The notes beneath the pieces were generated by a model that was not told the origin of the DNA, ran no database searches, and worked only from the letters and a program-made list of their open reading frames with translations. This document shows, one piece after another, positions 50,475 to 58,453 of a stretch of DNA of 61,348 nucleotides; the stretch's first letter is position 1; the number at the start of each line of letters is the position of its first letter. The position numbers and the translations under genes are program-made. The stretch spans positions 1 through 61,348 of the forward strand of contig SVPZ01000012.1 in assembly GCA_015065605.1 (NCBI GenBank). Reading direction: 5' to 3'. This stretch comes from Oscillospiraceae bacterium. Lineage in GTDB: Bacteria; Bacillota; Clostridia; Oscillospirales; Acutalibacteraceae.

Positions 50475-50743
50475 TGTATATTCATTTAGGACAGGATACA
50501 CTTGTTAAAAAAAGCGATATAATTGGTATTTTTGACCTTGATACTGCTTCTGTTTCAAAAAGAACGAGAGATTTTTTAAGCAGAGCAGAAAAGGAAGGAA
50601 GGGTAGTAAACGTAAGTTTTGAACTTCCTAAATCCTTTATAGTATGTCAGCACAAAAATGAAAAGAAAATATATATTTCACAAATCTCCTCTGCAACTCT
50701 TTTAAAGAGAAGCGAAGCTGATTTTGAAAACTCATTATATTAA
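50474..50743 (+). CDS. remB: DUF370/RemB-like regulator
   Basis: An 89-residue DUF370 protein (YHLGQD-type N-terminus, here MYIHLGQDTLVKKSDIIGIFDLDTA). It is in the conserved position between recF and gyrB, as in B. subtilis, where this family includes extracellular-matrix regulators. DNA binding or regulation here is inferred. Its start overlaps the recF stop. Confidence 0.88.
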   Translation: MYIHLGQDTLVKKSDIIGIFDLDTASVSKRTRDFLSRAEKEGRVVNVSFELPKSFIVCQHKNEKKIYISQISSATLLKRSEADFENSLY

Positions 50744-50759
50744 AAGAGAGGAAATAAAC

Positions 50760-52700
50760 ATGAGCGAAGAAATTAAAGCACCTATTAATAATGAATATGA
50801 CGAAAATTCCATACAGGTGCTGGAAGGACTTGAAGCAGTTCGAAAAAGACCCGGTATGTATATCGGTTCCACAGGAGAACGAGGTCTGCACCATCTTGTT
50901 TATGAAATTGTTGATAACTCTATCGACGAAGCCTTGGCAGGTTACTGTGATAAAATCACCGTAACACTTCTGGACGAAGGTATTGTCAGAGTAGAGGATA
51001 ACGGACGTGGTATTCCTACCGGTATTAATCCGCAAAAGGGAATTCCTACCGTAACCGTTGTATTTACAATTCTTCACGCAGGCGGTAAGTTCGGCGGAAA
51101 CGGATATAAGGTTTCGGGTGGTCTTCACGGTGTTGGTGCGTCGGTTGTTAATGCGCTTTCCTCTTGGCTTGAGGTAGAGGTTAAGGACGGTAAAAACGTT
51201 CATAAACAGCGTTATGAAAAGGGTAATATCGTGTCTGACCTTGAAATTGTTGGACAGACCAACGAAACGGGTACTACCGTAACCTTTAAACCCGACCCTT
51301 CTATTTTTACCGATACCACTACTTATGATTACGATATTTTAAAGAACAGACTCAGAGAGCAGTCATTCCTTAATGCAGGTATAAGAGTAGTTTTAGAAGA
51401 TAAGAGAACCGACGTATACGAACCGAAAACCGACGAATTTTATTATGAAGGCGGTATAAAGTCTTACGTTGAATATTTACTTGAGGGAATGAAGAAGGAA
51501 AGCCTTAACAGTGAGGTTATTTATCTTAACTGTGATAAGGACGACCAGACTGCAGAAATTGCTCTTATTTGGTCAACTGCTTATGACAGCAGAGTAATGT
51601 CCTTTGCCAATACCCTTCATACTATTGACGGCGGTACTCACGAACAGGGATTCAGACAGGCTTTAACAAACACAGTTAATAAATATGCCTTTGACTTTAA
51701 GCATCTTAAAGAAGGTAATGCTCGTCTTAAGGCTGAAGATATTATAGAAGGTGTTGTTGCTGTTGTTTCGGTAAAACTCAGCGATGCTCAGTTTGAAAGT
51801 CAGACCAAAGCAAAGCTTGGTAATACTTCTATCGGTAAGGTTGTAAGAGATTTAGTAAACGATAAACTTTATCAGTTTTTGGAAGAACATCCAAGCGAAG
51901 CAAAAATTATTATCGAAAAATCAATTGCTTCTTCTAATGCCCGTGAAGCTGCTCAAAAAGCAAGAGAAGCTTCACGAAATAAATCGGGATTCGGTAATAA
52001 AACAAGAATGCCTGAAAAGCTTACCGACTGTATTTCGGATGATGCAACAAAAACCGAAATATTTATCGTCGAGGGTGATTCTGCAGGCGGTAGCGCGGTA
52101 GAAGGAAGAAACTCAACCTATCAGGCAATTCTTCCTCTTTGGGGTAAAATGCTTAACGTTGAAAAGGCAAGAGATGATAAGGTTTACGGAAACGATAAAT
52201 TAACCCCCGTTATAGTAGCTCTTGGTACGGGAATAGGCGAAAATTTTGATATTGAAAAACTTCGTTACGATAAAATTGTTATTATGGCCGATGCCGACGT
52301 TGACGGTAGCCATATCAGAACCCTTCTTTTAACCTTCTTCTTCAGATATATGCCTGAACTTATCGAAACGGGTCACGTATATCTTGCACAGCCTCCTCTG
52401 TTCAGAGTAAGCAAGGGTAAACAGCATTTTGATGCATTTACCGATGAAGAAAAGACAGAATATATCGAAAAACTTGGCGGTACAGCCGATGTTCAGCGTT
52501 ATAAAGGTCTTGGTGAAATGGACCCCGATCAGCTTTGGGAAACAACACTTAATCCCGAAACAAGAACCTTCCTTCGCGTAACCATGGCAGATGCAGAAAT
52601 TGCCGATGCCACCTTTACAATGCTTATGGGTGACGAGGTTGAACCCAGAAAACAGTTTATTGAAGAAAATGCGGTATTTGCTACCGACCTTGATATTTAA
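50760..52700 (+). CDS. gyrB: DNA gyrase subunit B
   Basis: ATPase subunit of DNA gyrase (646 residues). GHKL ATPase motifs are seen at EIVDNSIDEALAG, DNGRGIPTG and GLHGVGASVVNALS; the TOPRIM domain has IVEGDSAGGSA (about 437-447) and MADADVDGSHI. The C-terminus has MDPDQLWETTLNPE. ATG 50760 has AGAGAGG upstream; the frame extends farther but into remB. Followed by gyrA 17 nt later. Confidence 0.99.
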   Translation: MSEEIKAPINNEYDENSIQVLEGLEAVRKRPGMYIGSTGERGLHHLVYEIVDNSIDEALAGYCDKITVTLLDEGIVRVEDNGRGIPTGINPQKGIPTVTVVFTILHAGGKFGGNGYKVSGGLHGVGASVVNALSSWLEVEVKDGKNVHKQRYEKGNIVSDLEIVGQTNETGTTVTFKPDPSIFTDTTTYDYDILKNRLREQSFLNAGIRVVLEDKRTDVYEPKTDEFYYEGGIKSYVEYLLEGMKKESLNSEVIYLNCDKDDQTAEIALIWSTAYDSRVMSFANTLHTIDGGTHEQGFRQALTNTVNKYAFDFKHLKEGNARLKAEDIIEGVVAVVSVKLSDAQFESQTKAKLGNTSIGKVVRDLVNDKLYQFLEEHPSEAKIIIEKSIASSNAREAAQKAREASRNKSGFGNKTRMPEKLTDCISDDATKTEIFIVEGDSAGGSAVEGRNSTYQAILPLWGKMLNVEKARDDKVYGNDKLTPVIVALGTGIGENFDIEKLRYDKIVIMADADVDGSHIRTLLLTFFFRYMPELIETGHVYLAQPPLFRVSKGKQHFDAFTDEEKTEYIEKLGGTADVQRYKGLGEMDPDQLWETTLNPETRTFLRVTMADAEIADATFTMLMGDEVEPRKQFIEENAVFATDLDI

Positions 52701-52717
52701 GGAAAGGAGAGAAAAAA

Positions 52718-55273
52718 ATGGCTAAACAGGAAAAAGTATATTGGCCCAGTAGTGAAGAAACTAACATTGTGCCGGTAGAAATTGTTGATGAAGTTAAAGG
52801 AAGTATGCTTCAGTACGGTATGTCTGTACTTGTAGGACGTGCTCTTCCCGACGTGCGCGACGGTCTTAAACCCGTACACAGAAGAATTCTTTATACCATG
52901 TATGAAAACGGACTTACCCCCGATAAAGCCTACAGAAAGTGCGCCGATACGGTTGGTGCAGTGCTTGGTCGTTATCATCCTCACGGTGACTCTTCCGTTT
53001 ACGATGCTATGGTAAGAATGGCTCAGGATTTTTCTCTTCGTTATCCTTTAATCGACGGACACGGAAACTTCGGTAATATAGACGGCTACCCTGCCGCTGC
53101 TTACCGTTATACCGAATCTAAAATGAACCGTCTTTCTCTTCATATGCTTGACGATATTGAGAAAGACACCGTTGATTTTGCTCCTAACTCTGACGACAGA
53201 CTTAAAGAACCTACCGTTCTTCCCGTAAGATTTCCTCAGCTTTTAGTAAACGGTTCTTCGGGTATTGCTTTCGGTATGGCTACCGAAATTCCCCCTCATA
53301 ATCTTGCAGAGGTTATCGACGGTATGTGCTGTCTTATTGATAATCCCGATGCAGATTTAAGCGAACTTTGTGAGCATATTAAGGGCCCCGACTTCCCCAC
53401 CGGCGGTATCATTATGGGCAGAAGCGGTATAAGAGCTGCTTATGCTACCGGTAAGGGTAAAATTATCGTTCGCGGTAAAGCAGAAATTGAAGAACTTTCC
53501 AACGGCAAGTTCAGAATTGTTATTACCGAAATTCCTTATAAGGTTAGAAAGAAAGATCTTGTTAAGAAAATTTACGATTTAGCAAACGAAAAACGCATTG
53601 AAGGTATTGACGACGTTGTTGACTATTCTTCAAAACGTGATGGCGGTATCAGAATTGTTGTTGATATAAAGCGTGATGCTAATCCTCAGGTTGTTCTTAA
53701 TAAACTTTATTCCTATACCGAACTTCAGACCACCTTCGGCGCTAACCTTATTGCTATCGTAAACGGCAAACCTCAGATTTTAACACTTAAGGAAATGCTT
53801 CAAAACAGTATTGACTTCCAGTGTGAAATTGTTGAAAGAAAAACCCGTTTTGATATGAAGAAGGCTGCAGAAAGAGCCCACGTGTTAGAAGGCTTAAAAA
53901 CTGCCCTTGATTTCATTGACGAGGTTATCGCTATTATCCGCAAGAGCGCCGACGTTGCTACTGCAAAGGCTAATTTGAGTGAGCGTTTCGGTCTTGATGA
54001 TATTCAGACCACCGCTATCGTTCAGATGCAGTTAGGTAAACTTGCAAATCTTGAAAAACAAAAGATTTTAGACGAACTTGAAGAAAAACTTGCATTTATT
54101 AAAGAATGTGAGGCAATTCTCTCAAGCAAAGAAAGAATTCTTGATATAGTTAAAACTGAATCTCTTAATCTTCGTGATAAATATTCCGATGAAAGAAGAA
54201 GTGAAATTTCTGCCGTTTCGGGTGAGGTTGATATTGAAGACCTTATTCCCGAAGAGGAATGCGTTATCACTAAGACCGTTAACGGTTATATTAAACGTAT
54301 GGCTGTTGATACCTATTCCGTTCAGCATAAGGGCGGCAGAGGTAAAATGGGTATGAAGACAAGAGAAGACGATATGATCGAAAATATGATGACCTGTTCT
54401 TCTCACGATTTCATTATGCTCTTTACCAACTTCGGCCGTGTTTATAAGCTTAAGGCTTATGAAATTCCCGAGGCTACAAGCACCAACAGTAAGGGTATGA
54501 ACGTTATTAACCTTATCCCCTTGCAAAAGGAAGAAAAACTTTCTATGGTGCTTTCCTGCGCTGAGGCTGATGATGACAGTTTCATTTGTATGGTTACTCG
54601 TAAGGGTACTATCAAAAGAACTAAAATTACGGATTTCCGTAATATTCGCAAAACAGGTATTATTGCTATCGAACTTAACGAGGGTGACGAATTATCCTTT
54701 GTTAGTCTTACCGACGGCAATAAAGATATTTACGTTGCTACCAAGAAGGGTCGCGGTATAAGATTTGAAGAAACACAGGTACGTCCTATGGGCAGAACCG
54801 CTTGCGGTGTAAGAGCAATAAAACTGGGCGCAGACGACGAAGTTGTTTCAATGGATATTTGCGATAGCGAAAGCGTACTTCTCACCGTTACCGAAACGGG
54901 TTACGGCAGAAAGACTCCTATCAGCGATTACCGTGTTCAGAGCCGTGGCGGTAAGGGTACCACCAACTACCGTACCGAAAAATACGGTGACGTTGCAAAG
55001 GTTATCTGCGTAACCGATGAGGACGACGTAATTATGATTTCTTCCGACGGTATTATTATAAGAATTCCCGTTTGTGAGATTTCTACCTTCTCCCGTCCTG
55101 CTAAGGGCGTAAGGGTTATGAGAGTTGAGGAAGGTTCAAAGGTACTTTCCGTTGCAACTGCAACCCATGATGAAGAAGAGGTTAACGCTTCTCCTGAAGC
55201 ACCTGATGCTGATGCAGGAACGGTAGAGCCTGAAAAAGAAAACGAAACAGAAGATACTGCGGCAGAGGAATAA
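52718..55273 (+). CDS. gyrA: DNA gyrase subunit A
   Basis: Cleavage subunit of gyrase (851 residues). It has LPDVRDGLKPVHRRILY, catalytic Tyr in AAAYRYTESKM (about 128), GyrA-box-like beta-propeller repeats in the C-terminal domain, and an acidic tail (about 815-851). The quinolone region reads HPHGDSSVYDAMVRMAQ, wild-type-like. AAAGGAGAG lies upstream. Confidence 0.99.
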   Translation: MAKQEKVYWPSSEETNIVPVEIVDEVKGSMLQYGMSVLVGRALPDVRDGLKPVHRRILYTMYENGLTPDKAYRKCADTVGAVLGRYHPHGDSSVYDAMVRMAQDFSLRYPLIDGHGNFGNIDGYPAAAYRYTESKMNRLSLHMLDDIEKDTVDFAPNSDDRLKEPTVLPVRFPQLLVNGSSGIAFGMATEIPPHNLAEVIDGMCCLIDNPDADLSELCEHIKGPDFPTGGIIMGRSGIRAAYATGKGKIIVRGKAEIEELSNGKFRIVITEIPYKVRKKDLVKKIYDLANEKRIEGIDDVVDYSSKRDGGIRIVVDIKRDANPQVVLNKLYSYTELQTTFGANLIAIVNGKPQILTLKEMLQNSIDFQCEIVERKTRFDMKKAAERAHVLEGLKTALDFIDEVIAIIRKSADVATAKANLSERFGLDDIQTTAIVQMQLGKLANLEKQKILDELEEKLAFIKECEAILSSKERILDIVKTESLNLRDKYSDERRSEISAVSGEVDIEDLIPEEECVITKTVNGYIKRMAVDTYSVQHKGGRGKMGMKTREDDMIENMMTCSSHDFIMLFTNFGRVYKLKAYEIPEATSTNSKGMNVINLIPLQKEEKLSMVLSCAEADDDSFICMVTRKGTIKRTKITDFRNIRKTGIIAIELNEGDELSFVSLTDGNKDIYVATKKGRGIRFEETQVRPMGRTACGVRAIKLGADDEVVSMDICDSESVLLTVTETGYGRKTPISDYRVQSRGGKGTTNYRTEKYGDVAKVICVTDEDDVIMISSDGIIIRIPVCEISTFSRPAKGVRVMRVEEGSKVLSVATATHDEEEVNASPEAPDADAGTVEPEKENETEDTAAEE

Positions 55274-55276
55274 TTA

Positions 55277-56266
55277 ATGGATTTTTACAATGCCGAAGTA
55301 AATCTTGCTAAGAAAAACGAGAAATCAGCAATAAAAAGGGCTGCCAATATAACGGGCTTTGCCTTTTTTATGCTGACCTCGGTTATGGTTTTCTGGAGCG
55401 TTCCGGTAACGGTTATAATTAAACTTGTGTCCAAACGCCCCGATATAACCTTAAAATATTTAAATGACCCGACAATAGTACAGGTTATTCAGATTTGTGT
55501 ATCAAGTATTGCCTTTATCTTCCCTTTTATTATTTATTCAAAAATGATGGGGGAAAGATTAAGCGAGGTTGTCCTTTATAACAAGCCGAAAGAAAAGAAG
55601 CTTATGTTCCCTCTTATTCTTATGGGACTTGGAGTGTGCGGTTTTTCAAATGCCGTCGTTTCGGGCGCAGGGGCAATTCTTCAGAATTTCGGTTTTAACT
55701 ATAACGTTGCTCAAACCGAAAACCCCACAAATATTTTTGGAATAATACTTTCCTTTGTTGCAACCGCCGTTACTCCCGCCTTGGTAGAGGAATTTGCAAT
55801 GCGCGGCGCCGTTATGGGAACACTGAGAAAATACGGCGAAAGCTTTGCTATAATTACCTCTGCCCTTATATTCGGTCTTATGCACGGAAACCTTGTGCAG
55901 ATTCCCTTTGCTTTCATATTGGGACTTTTCTTCGGCTTTGCCGTTATAAAATCTGGAACAATATGGACGGCGGTAATCATACACTTCTTAAATAACCTAT
56001 TTAGTATTTCCTTTGATTATATTTTAAGTAATTCTAAAGGCGCGGTAGTGTGGTTTGCAAATATATTCTATTTTATATTCCTTTTGGCGCTTGGTTTTAT
56101 AGGTTTTCTTCTGTACTTTAATAAAGGAGAAGATACCTTTAGTCTTGATAATAAAACCGAAGTTCTGACAGTAAAAGAAAAATTAATCAGTTTTTTAACT
56201 GCGCCCTGCATAATAATATCATTTGTTATTGTTTTGCTTGAATCATTTTTTGTTTACAGAGCCTGA
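55277..56266 (+). CDS. CPBP family intramembrane metalloprotease
   Basis: A 329-residue membrane protein (about eight helices) of the CPBP/Abi family. Catalytic motifs: LVEEFAMRGAVMG (EExxxR, about 170), FGLMHGN (FxxxH, about 204) and IHFLNNLF (about 237). Such proteases act on prenylated or other membrane proteins; in bacteria some give bacteriocin self-immunity. It starts 4 nt after gyrA and may be co-transcribed. The substrate is unknown. Confidence 0.9.
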   Translation: MDFYNAEVNLAKKNEKSAIKRAANITGFAFFMLTSVMVFWSVPVTVIIKLVSKRPDITLKYLNDPTIVQVIQICVSSIAFIFPFIIYSKMMGERLSEVVLYNKPKEKKLMFPLILMGLGVCGFSNAVVSGAGAILQNFGFNYNVAQTENPTNIFGIILSFVATAVTPALVEEFAMRGAVMGTLRKYGESFAIITSALIFGLMHGNLVQIPFAFILGLFFGFAVIKSGTIWTAVIIHFLNNLFSISFDYILSNSKGAVVWFANIFYFIFLLALGFIGFLLYFNKGEDTFSLDNKTEVLTVKEKLISFLTAPCIIISFVIVLLESFFVYRA

Positions 56267-56282
56267 TGTTTCACGTGAAACA
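56267..56282. promoter_or_regulatory. parS site 1
   Basis: TGTTTCACGTGAAACA, a perfect 16-bp match to the B. subtilis parS palindrome bound by ParB/Spo0J. It begins at the stop codon of the CPBP gene. Confidence 0.95.
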
Positions 56283-56301
56283 GGTGTCGCGTTGGGATAC
56301 A

Positions 56302-56325
56302 GGGATTAGGGAATAGGGATTAGGG
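56302..56325 (+). repeat. G-rich 7-nt repeat between the parS sites
   Basis: GGG runs at 56302, 56309, 56316 and 56323, separated by ATTA/AATA loops. This is a quadruplex candidate on the plus strand. Confidence 0.8.
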
Positions 56326-56334
56326 AATAGTAAA

Positions 56335-56368
56335 AAATCCCGATGTTTCACGTGAAACATCGGGATTT
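56335..56368. promoter_or_regulatory. parS site 2 in a 34-bp perfect palindrome
   Basis: The same 16-bp parS core (56344-56359) is flanked by AAATCCCGA / TCGGGATTT, giving a 34-bp perfect palindrome. It could also act as a terminator for the gyrA-CPBP transcript. Confidence 0.95.
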
Positions 56369-56395
56369 GGTATATTGAAGATATATTGATGTTTT

Positions 56396-56523
56396 GTAGG
56401 GGACGATGTAAAAAGGCTCCTTTGTGTAAAGGGAGCTGTCACGAAGTGACTGAGGGATTGTTATAGTTTCGCACCAATCCTCCCACCGACATTCGTCGGT
56501 CCCCCCTCCTTTACAAGGCGGGC
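56396..56523 (+). repeat. Half REP joined to composite hairpin repeat, copy 1
   Basis: GTAG + GGGACGATG (56396-56408), the left half of a REP, is followed at 56415 by about 109 nt made of four small hairpins: CTCCTTT...AAAGGGAG, GTCAC-GAA-GTGAC, ACCGACATTCGTCGGT and a CCCTCC/GGCGGG-type arm. Nearly the same sequence is at 58278-58389. No gene lies in 56283-56614. Confidence 0.85.
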
Positions 56524-56556
56524 TTTATTTTTAACATAAAGAATTTTCGATATTTT

Positions 56557-56583
56557 GTAGGGGATGGCGTCCTCGACATCCCG
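56557..56583 (+). repeat. REP-like hairpin upstream of tadA
   Basis: GTAG + GGGATGGCG/CGACATCCC arms with a TCCT loop + G; 27 nt, the same type as the forward copy in the RAYT gene. Confidence 0.9.
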
Positions 56584-56614
56584 CAAATAAAATAAAAACA
56601 AATCGGAGAAAAAT

Positions 56615-57058
56615 ATGAATAAAAAATATATGCAAATTGCCCTTGAGAAAGCAAAAGAGGCGTATGAAATCGGGGAAATACCCGTTGGTGCCGTAATTGT
56701 TAAGGATGATAAAATAATCGGTACGGGTATGAACACCCGCGAAAAAGACAAAAACGCTCTCGGTCACGCTGAAATAAACGCTATTAATGAAGCCTGTAAG
56801 AATACGGGCAGTTGGCGGCTTGACGGCGCAACCATTTACGTTACCATGGAGCCTTGTCCTATGTGCGCGGGGGCGATTATTAATGCGCGTATTAAAACGG
56901 TTGTGTTTGGTTGCTATGATTTAAAAATGGGCGCCTTCGATTCGGTATGTAATCTTGCTAACGAAAAATTTGATTTTACCCCCGAAATATATGGCGGTAT
57001 TATGGAAAAAGAGTGCGGCGAGATTGTTAAAAAGTTTTTTGAGGAACTAAGAAAATGA
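56615..57058 (+). CDS. tadA: tRNA adenosine(34) deaminase
   Basis: Converts A34 to inosine in tRNA-Arg(ACG), which is encoded at 39648-39724. The 147-residue zinc deaminase shows GHAEINAI (about 50-57) and MEPCPMCAGAI (about 79-89). GGAG lies 9 nt before the ATG. It overlaps the next gene by 4 nt. Confidence 0.96.
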   Translation: MNKKYMQIALEKAKEAYEIGEIPVGAVIVKDDKIIGTGMNTREKDKNALGHAEINAINEACKNTGSWRLDGATIYVTMEPCPMCAGAIINARIKTVVFGCYDLKMGAFDSVCNLANEKFDFTPEIYGGIMEKECGEIVKKFFEELRK

Positions 57059-57804
57059 ACCTTTTAAAAGAAATTTGTCCCTTCCCCTTTTCCGTTTGCT
57101 CCTTTGATGCGGTCAGCGATAAACTCATAAACTGTCGCAAAAAGGCGGAAATTCCCGAAAAAGCCAAAAGTATAATAATGTTTGCCTTTCCGTATAAGGT
57201 AAAAAACGAAAAACCCCTTAATATAAGCCGTTATGCCGCAGTTACAGATTACCACGAGGTAGTGGAAAATATTCTTAATAACTATTGCTTGGCTTTAAAA
57301 AAGGAGTTTTCGGAAAATGAGTTTGTGCCCTTTGTGGATAATTCTCCTATTCCCGAAGTATATGCAGCTGCTCTTTCGGGACTTGGAGTTAAGGGCAAAA
57401 ACGGTCTTTTAATTACGAAAGAATACGGAAGCTTTGTTTTTATAGGAGAAATAGTAACCGATTTATATATAGAAAGCGCAGAAAATTACGCAGAATGTAT
57501 TAATTGCGGACTTTGTGAGAAGGTCTGCCCCGTTTCTTTAAATAAGGAAAACTGTATTTCAAGGATAACTCAGCAGAAAAAAGAACCGAATAAGGAACAA
57601 ATTGCACTTATAAAAGAAAGCGGTTCGGTTTGGGGCTGTGATATATGCGCAGAAATATGTCCTATGAATAAGGATAAAAAATTAACCGATATAAAAGAAT
57701 TTGTAAATTCATACAGAGATTCCTTTACGCCCGAAGAAGACGAAGCCCACCGCCCGTATAATTGGCGCGGTAAAGAGTACGTTATAAGGAATATGGAGTT
57801 GTAA
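57055..57804 (+). CDS. QueG-like epoxyqueuosine reductase family protein (short form)
   Basis: A 249-residue protein with two 4Fe-4S clusters (CINCGLCEKVCPVSLNKENC and CDICAEICP) and a DUF1730-like domain with VDNSPIPEVYAAALSGLGVKGKNGLL. QueG proteins have about 380 residues; the C-terminal HEAT-like part is absent here. It probably acts in queuosine tRNA modification, but the shorter form makes this uncertain. It is coupled to tadA by overlap (ATGA). Confidence 0.75.
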   Translation: MNLLKEICPFPFSVCSFDAVSDKLINCRKKAEIPEKAKSIIMFAFPYKVKNEKPLNISRYAAVTDYHEVVENILNNYCLALKKEFSENEFVPFVDNSPIPEVYAAALSGLGVKGKNGLLITKEYGSFVFIGEIVTDLYIESAENYAECINCGLCEKVCPVSLNKENCISRITQQKKEPNKEQIALIKESGSVWGCDICAEICPMNKDKKLTDIKEFVNSYRDSFTPEEDEAHRPYNWRGKEYVIRNMEL

Positions 57805-57812
57805 AGGGATGC

Positions 57813-57867
57813 GACAATCCTCCCACCGACATACGTCGGTCCCCCCTCCTTTACACAAGGAGGGCAG
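57813..57867 (+). repeat. Composite hairpin repeat, partial copy 2
   Basis: Right half only: CAATCCTCCCACCGACATACGTCGGT and CCCTCCTTTACACAAGGAGGGC hairpins, just after the QueG-like gene, which it may terminate. Confidence 0.85.
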
Positions 57868-57928
57868 GTATAGACAAAACTCAATTAATAACGGATAATT
57901 AAATTATCTTATTATTATAGGTGGTTCA

Positions 57929-58312
57929 ATGGATAGAAAATATAACCCTAAATTATTAGGAGCAGCAAAAAGTCTTCGCAAAAATATGACTAAAGAGGAA
58001 AGAAAATTATGGTACGAATTTTTGCGTGAATATCCTGTGAAATTTTTAAGGCAAAAAATTTTAGGAAATTATATAGTCGACTTTTATTGTGCTCAGGCTA
58101 AATTGGTAGTTGAATTAGACGGTTCACAACATTTTTCAGAAAGTAATTTGCAAAGAGATAGCGACAGAGCGGAATATCTGCAGAATTACGGAATTGAAAT
58201 TATTAGAATTCCAAATAATTATGTTAAAGAGAACTTTAACGGTGTTTGTGAATATATAGATGATTGCGTGAAACATAGGCTCCTTTGTGTAAAGGGAGCT
58301 GTCACGAAGTGA
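57929..58312 (+). CDS. DUF559 endonuclease-fold protein
   Basis: A 127-residue DUF559 protein (Vsr/PD-(D/E)xK-like fold): ARSLRKNMTKEERKLWYEFL-type start, FLRQKILGNYIVDFYC, LVVELDGSQHF (about 56-66), RDSDRAEYLQNYGIEIIRIPN. The catalytic D/E/H pattern is present. The last 12 residues (LLCVKGAVTK end) are encoded by the composite hairpin repeat, so the C-terminus has been replaced by repeat insertion. Role in DNA processing is inferred. Confidence 0.85.
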   Translation: MDRKYNPKLLGAAKSLRKNMTKEERKLWYEFLREYPVKFLRQKILGNYIVDFYCAQAKLVVELDGSQHFSESNLQRDSDRAEYLQNYGIEIIRIPNNYVKENFNGVCEYIDDCVKHRLLCVKGAVTK

Positions 58313-58389
58313 CTGAGGGATTGTTATAGTTTCGCACCAATCCTCCCACCGACATACGTCGGTCCCCCCTCCTTTGCACAAGGAGGGCA
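58278..58389 (+). repeat. Composite hairpin repeat, copy 3
   Basis: 112 nt with the same four hairpins as copy 1; it overlaps the 3' end of the DUF559 gene. Confidence 0.9.
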
Positions 58390-58419
58390 TTGATTTGTGT
58401 AAAGATTTATTGATAAATT

Positions 58420-58446
58420 GTAGGGGATGGCGTTCACGACATCCCG
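58420..58446 (+). repeat. REP-like hairpin downstream of the DUF559 gene
   Basis: GTAG + GGGATGGCGT/ACGACATCCC arms with a TC loop + G; 27 nt, only one base different in the loop from the forward copy in the RAYT gene. Confidence 0.9.
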
Positions 58447-58453
58447 CTTTATT

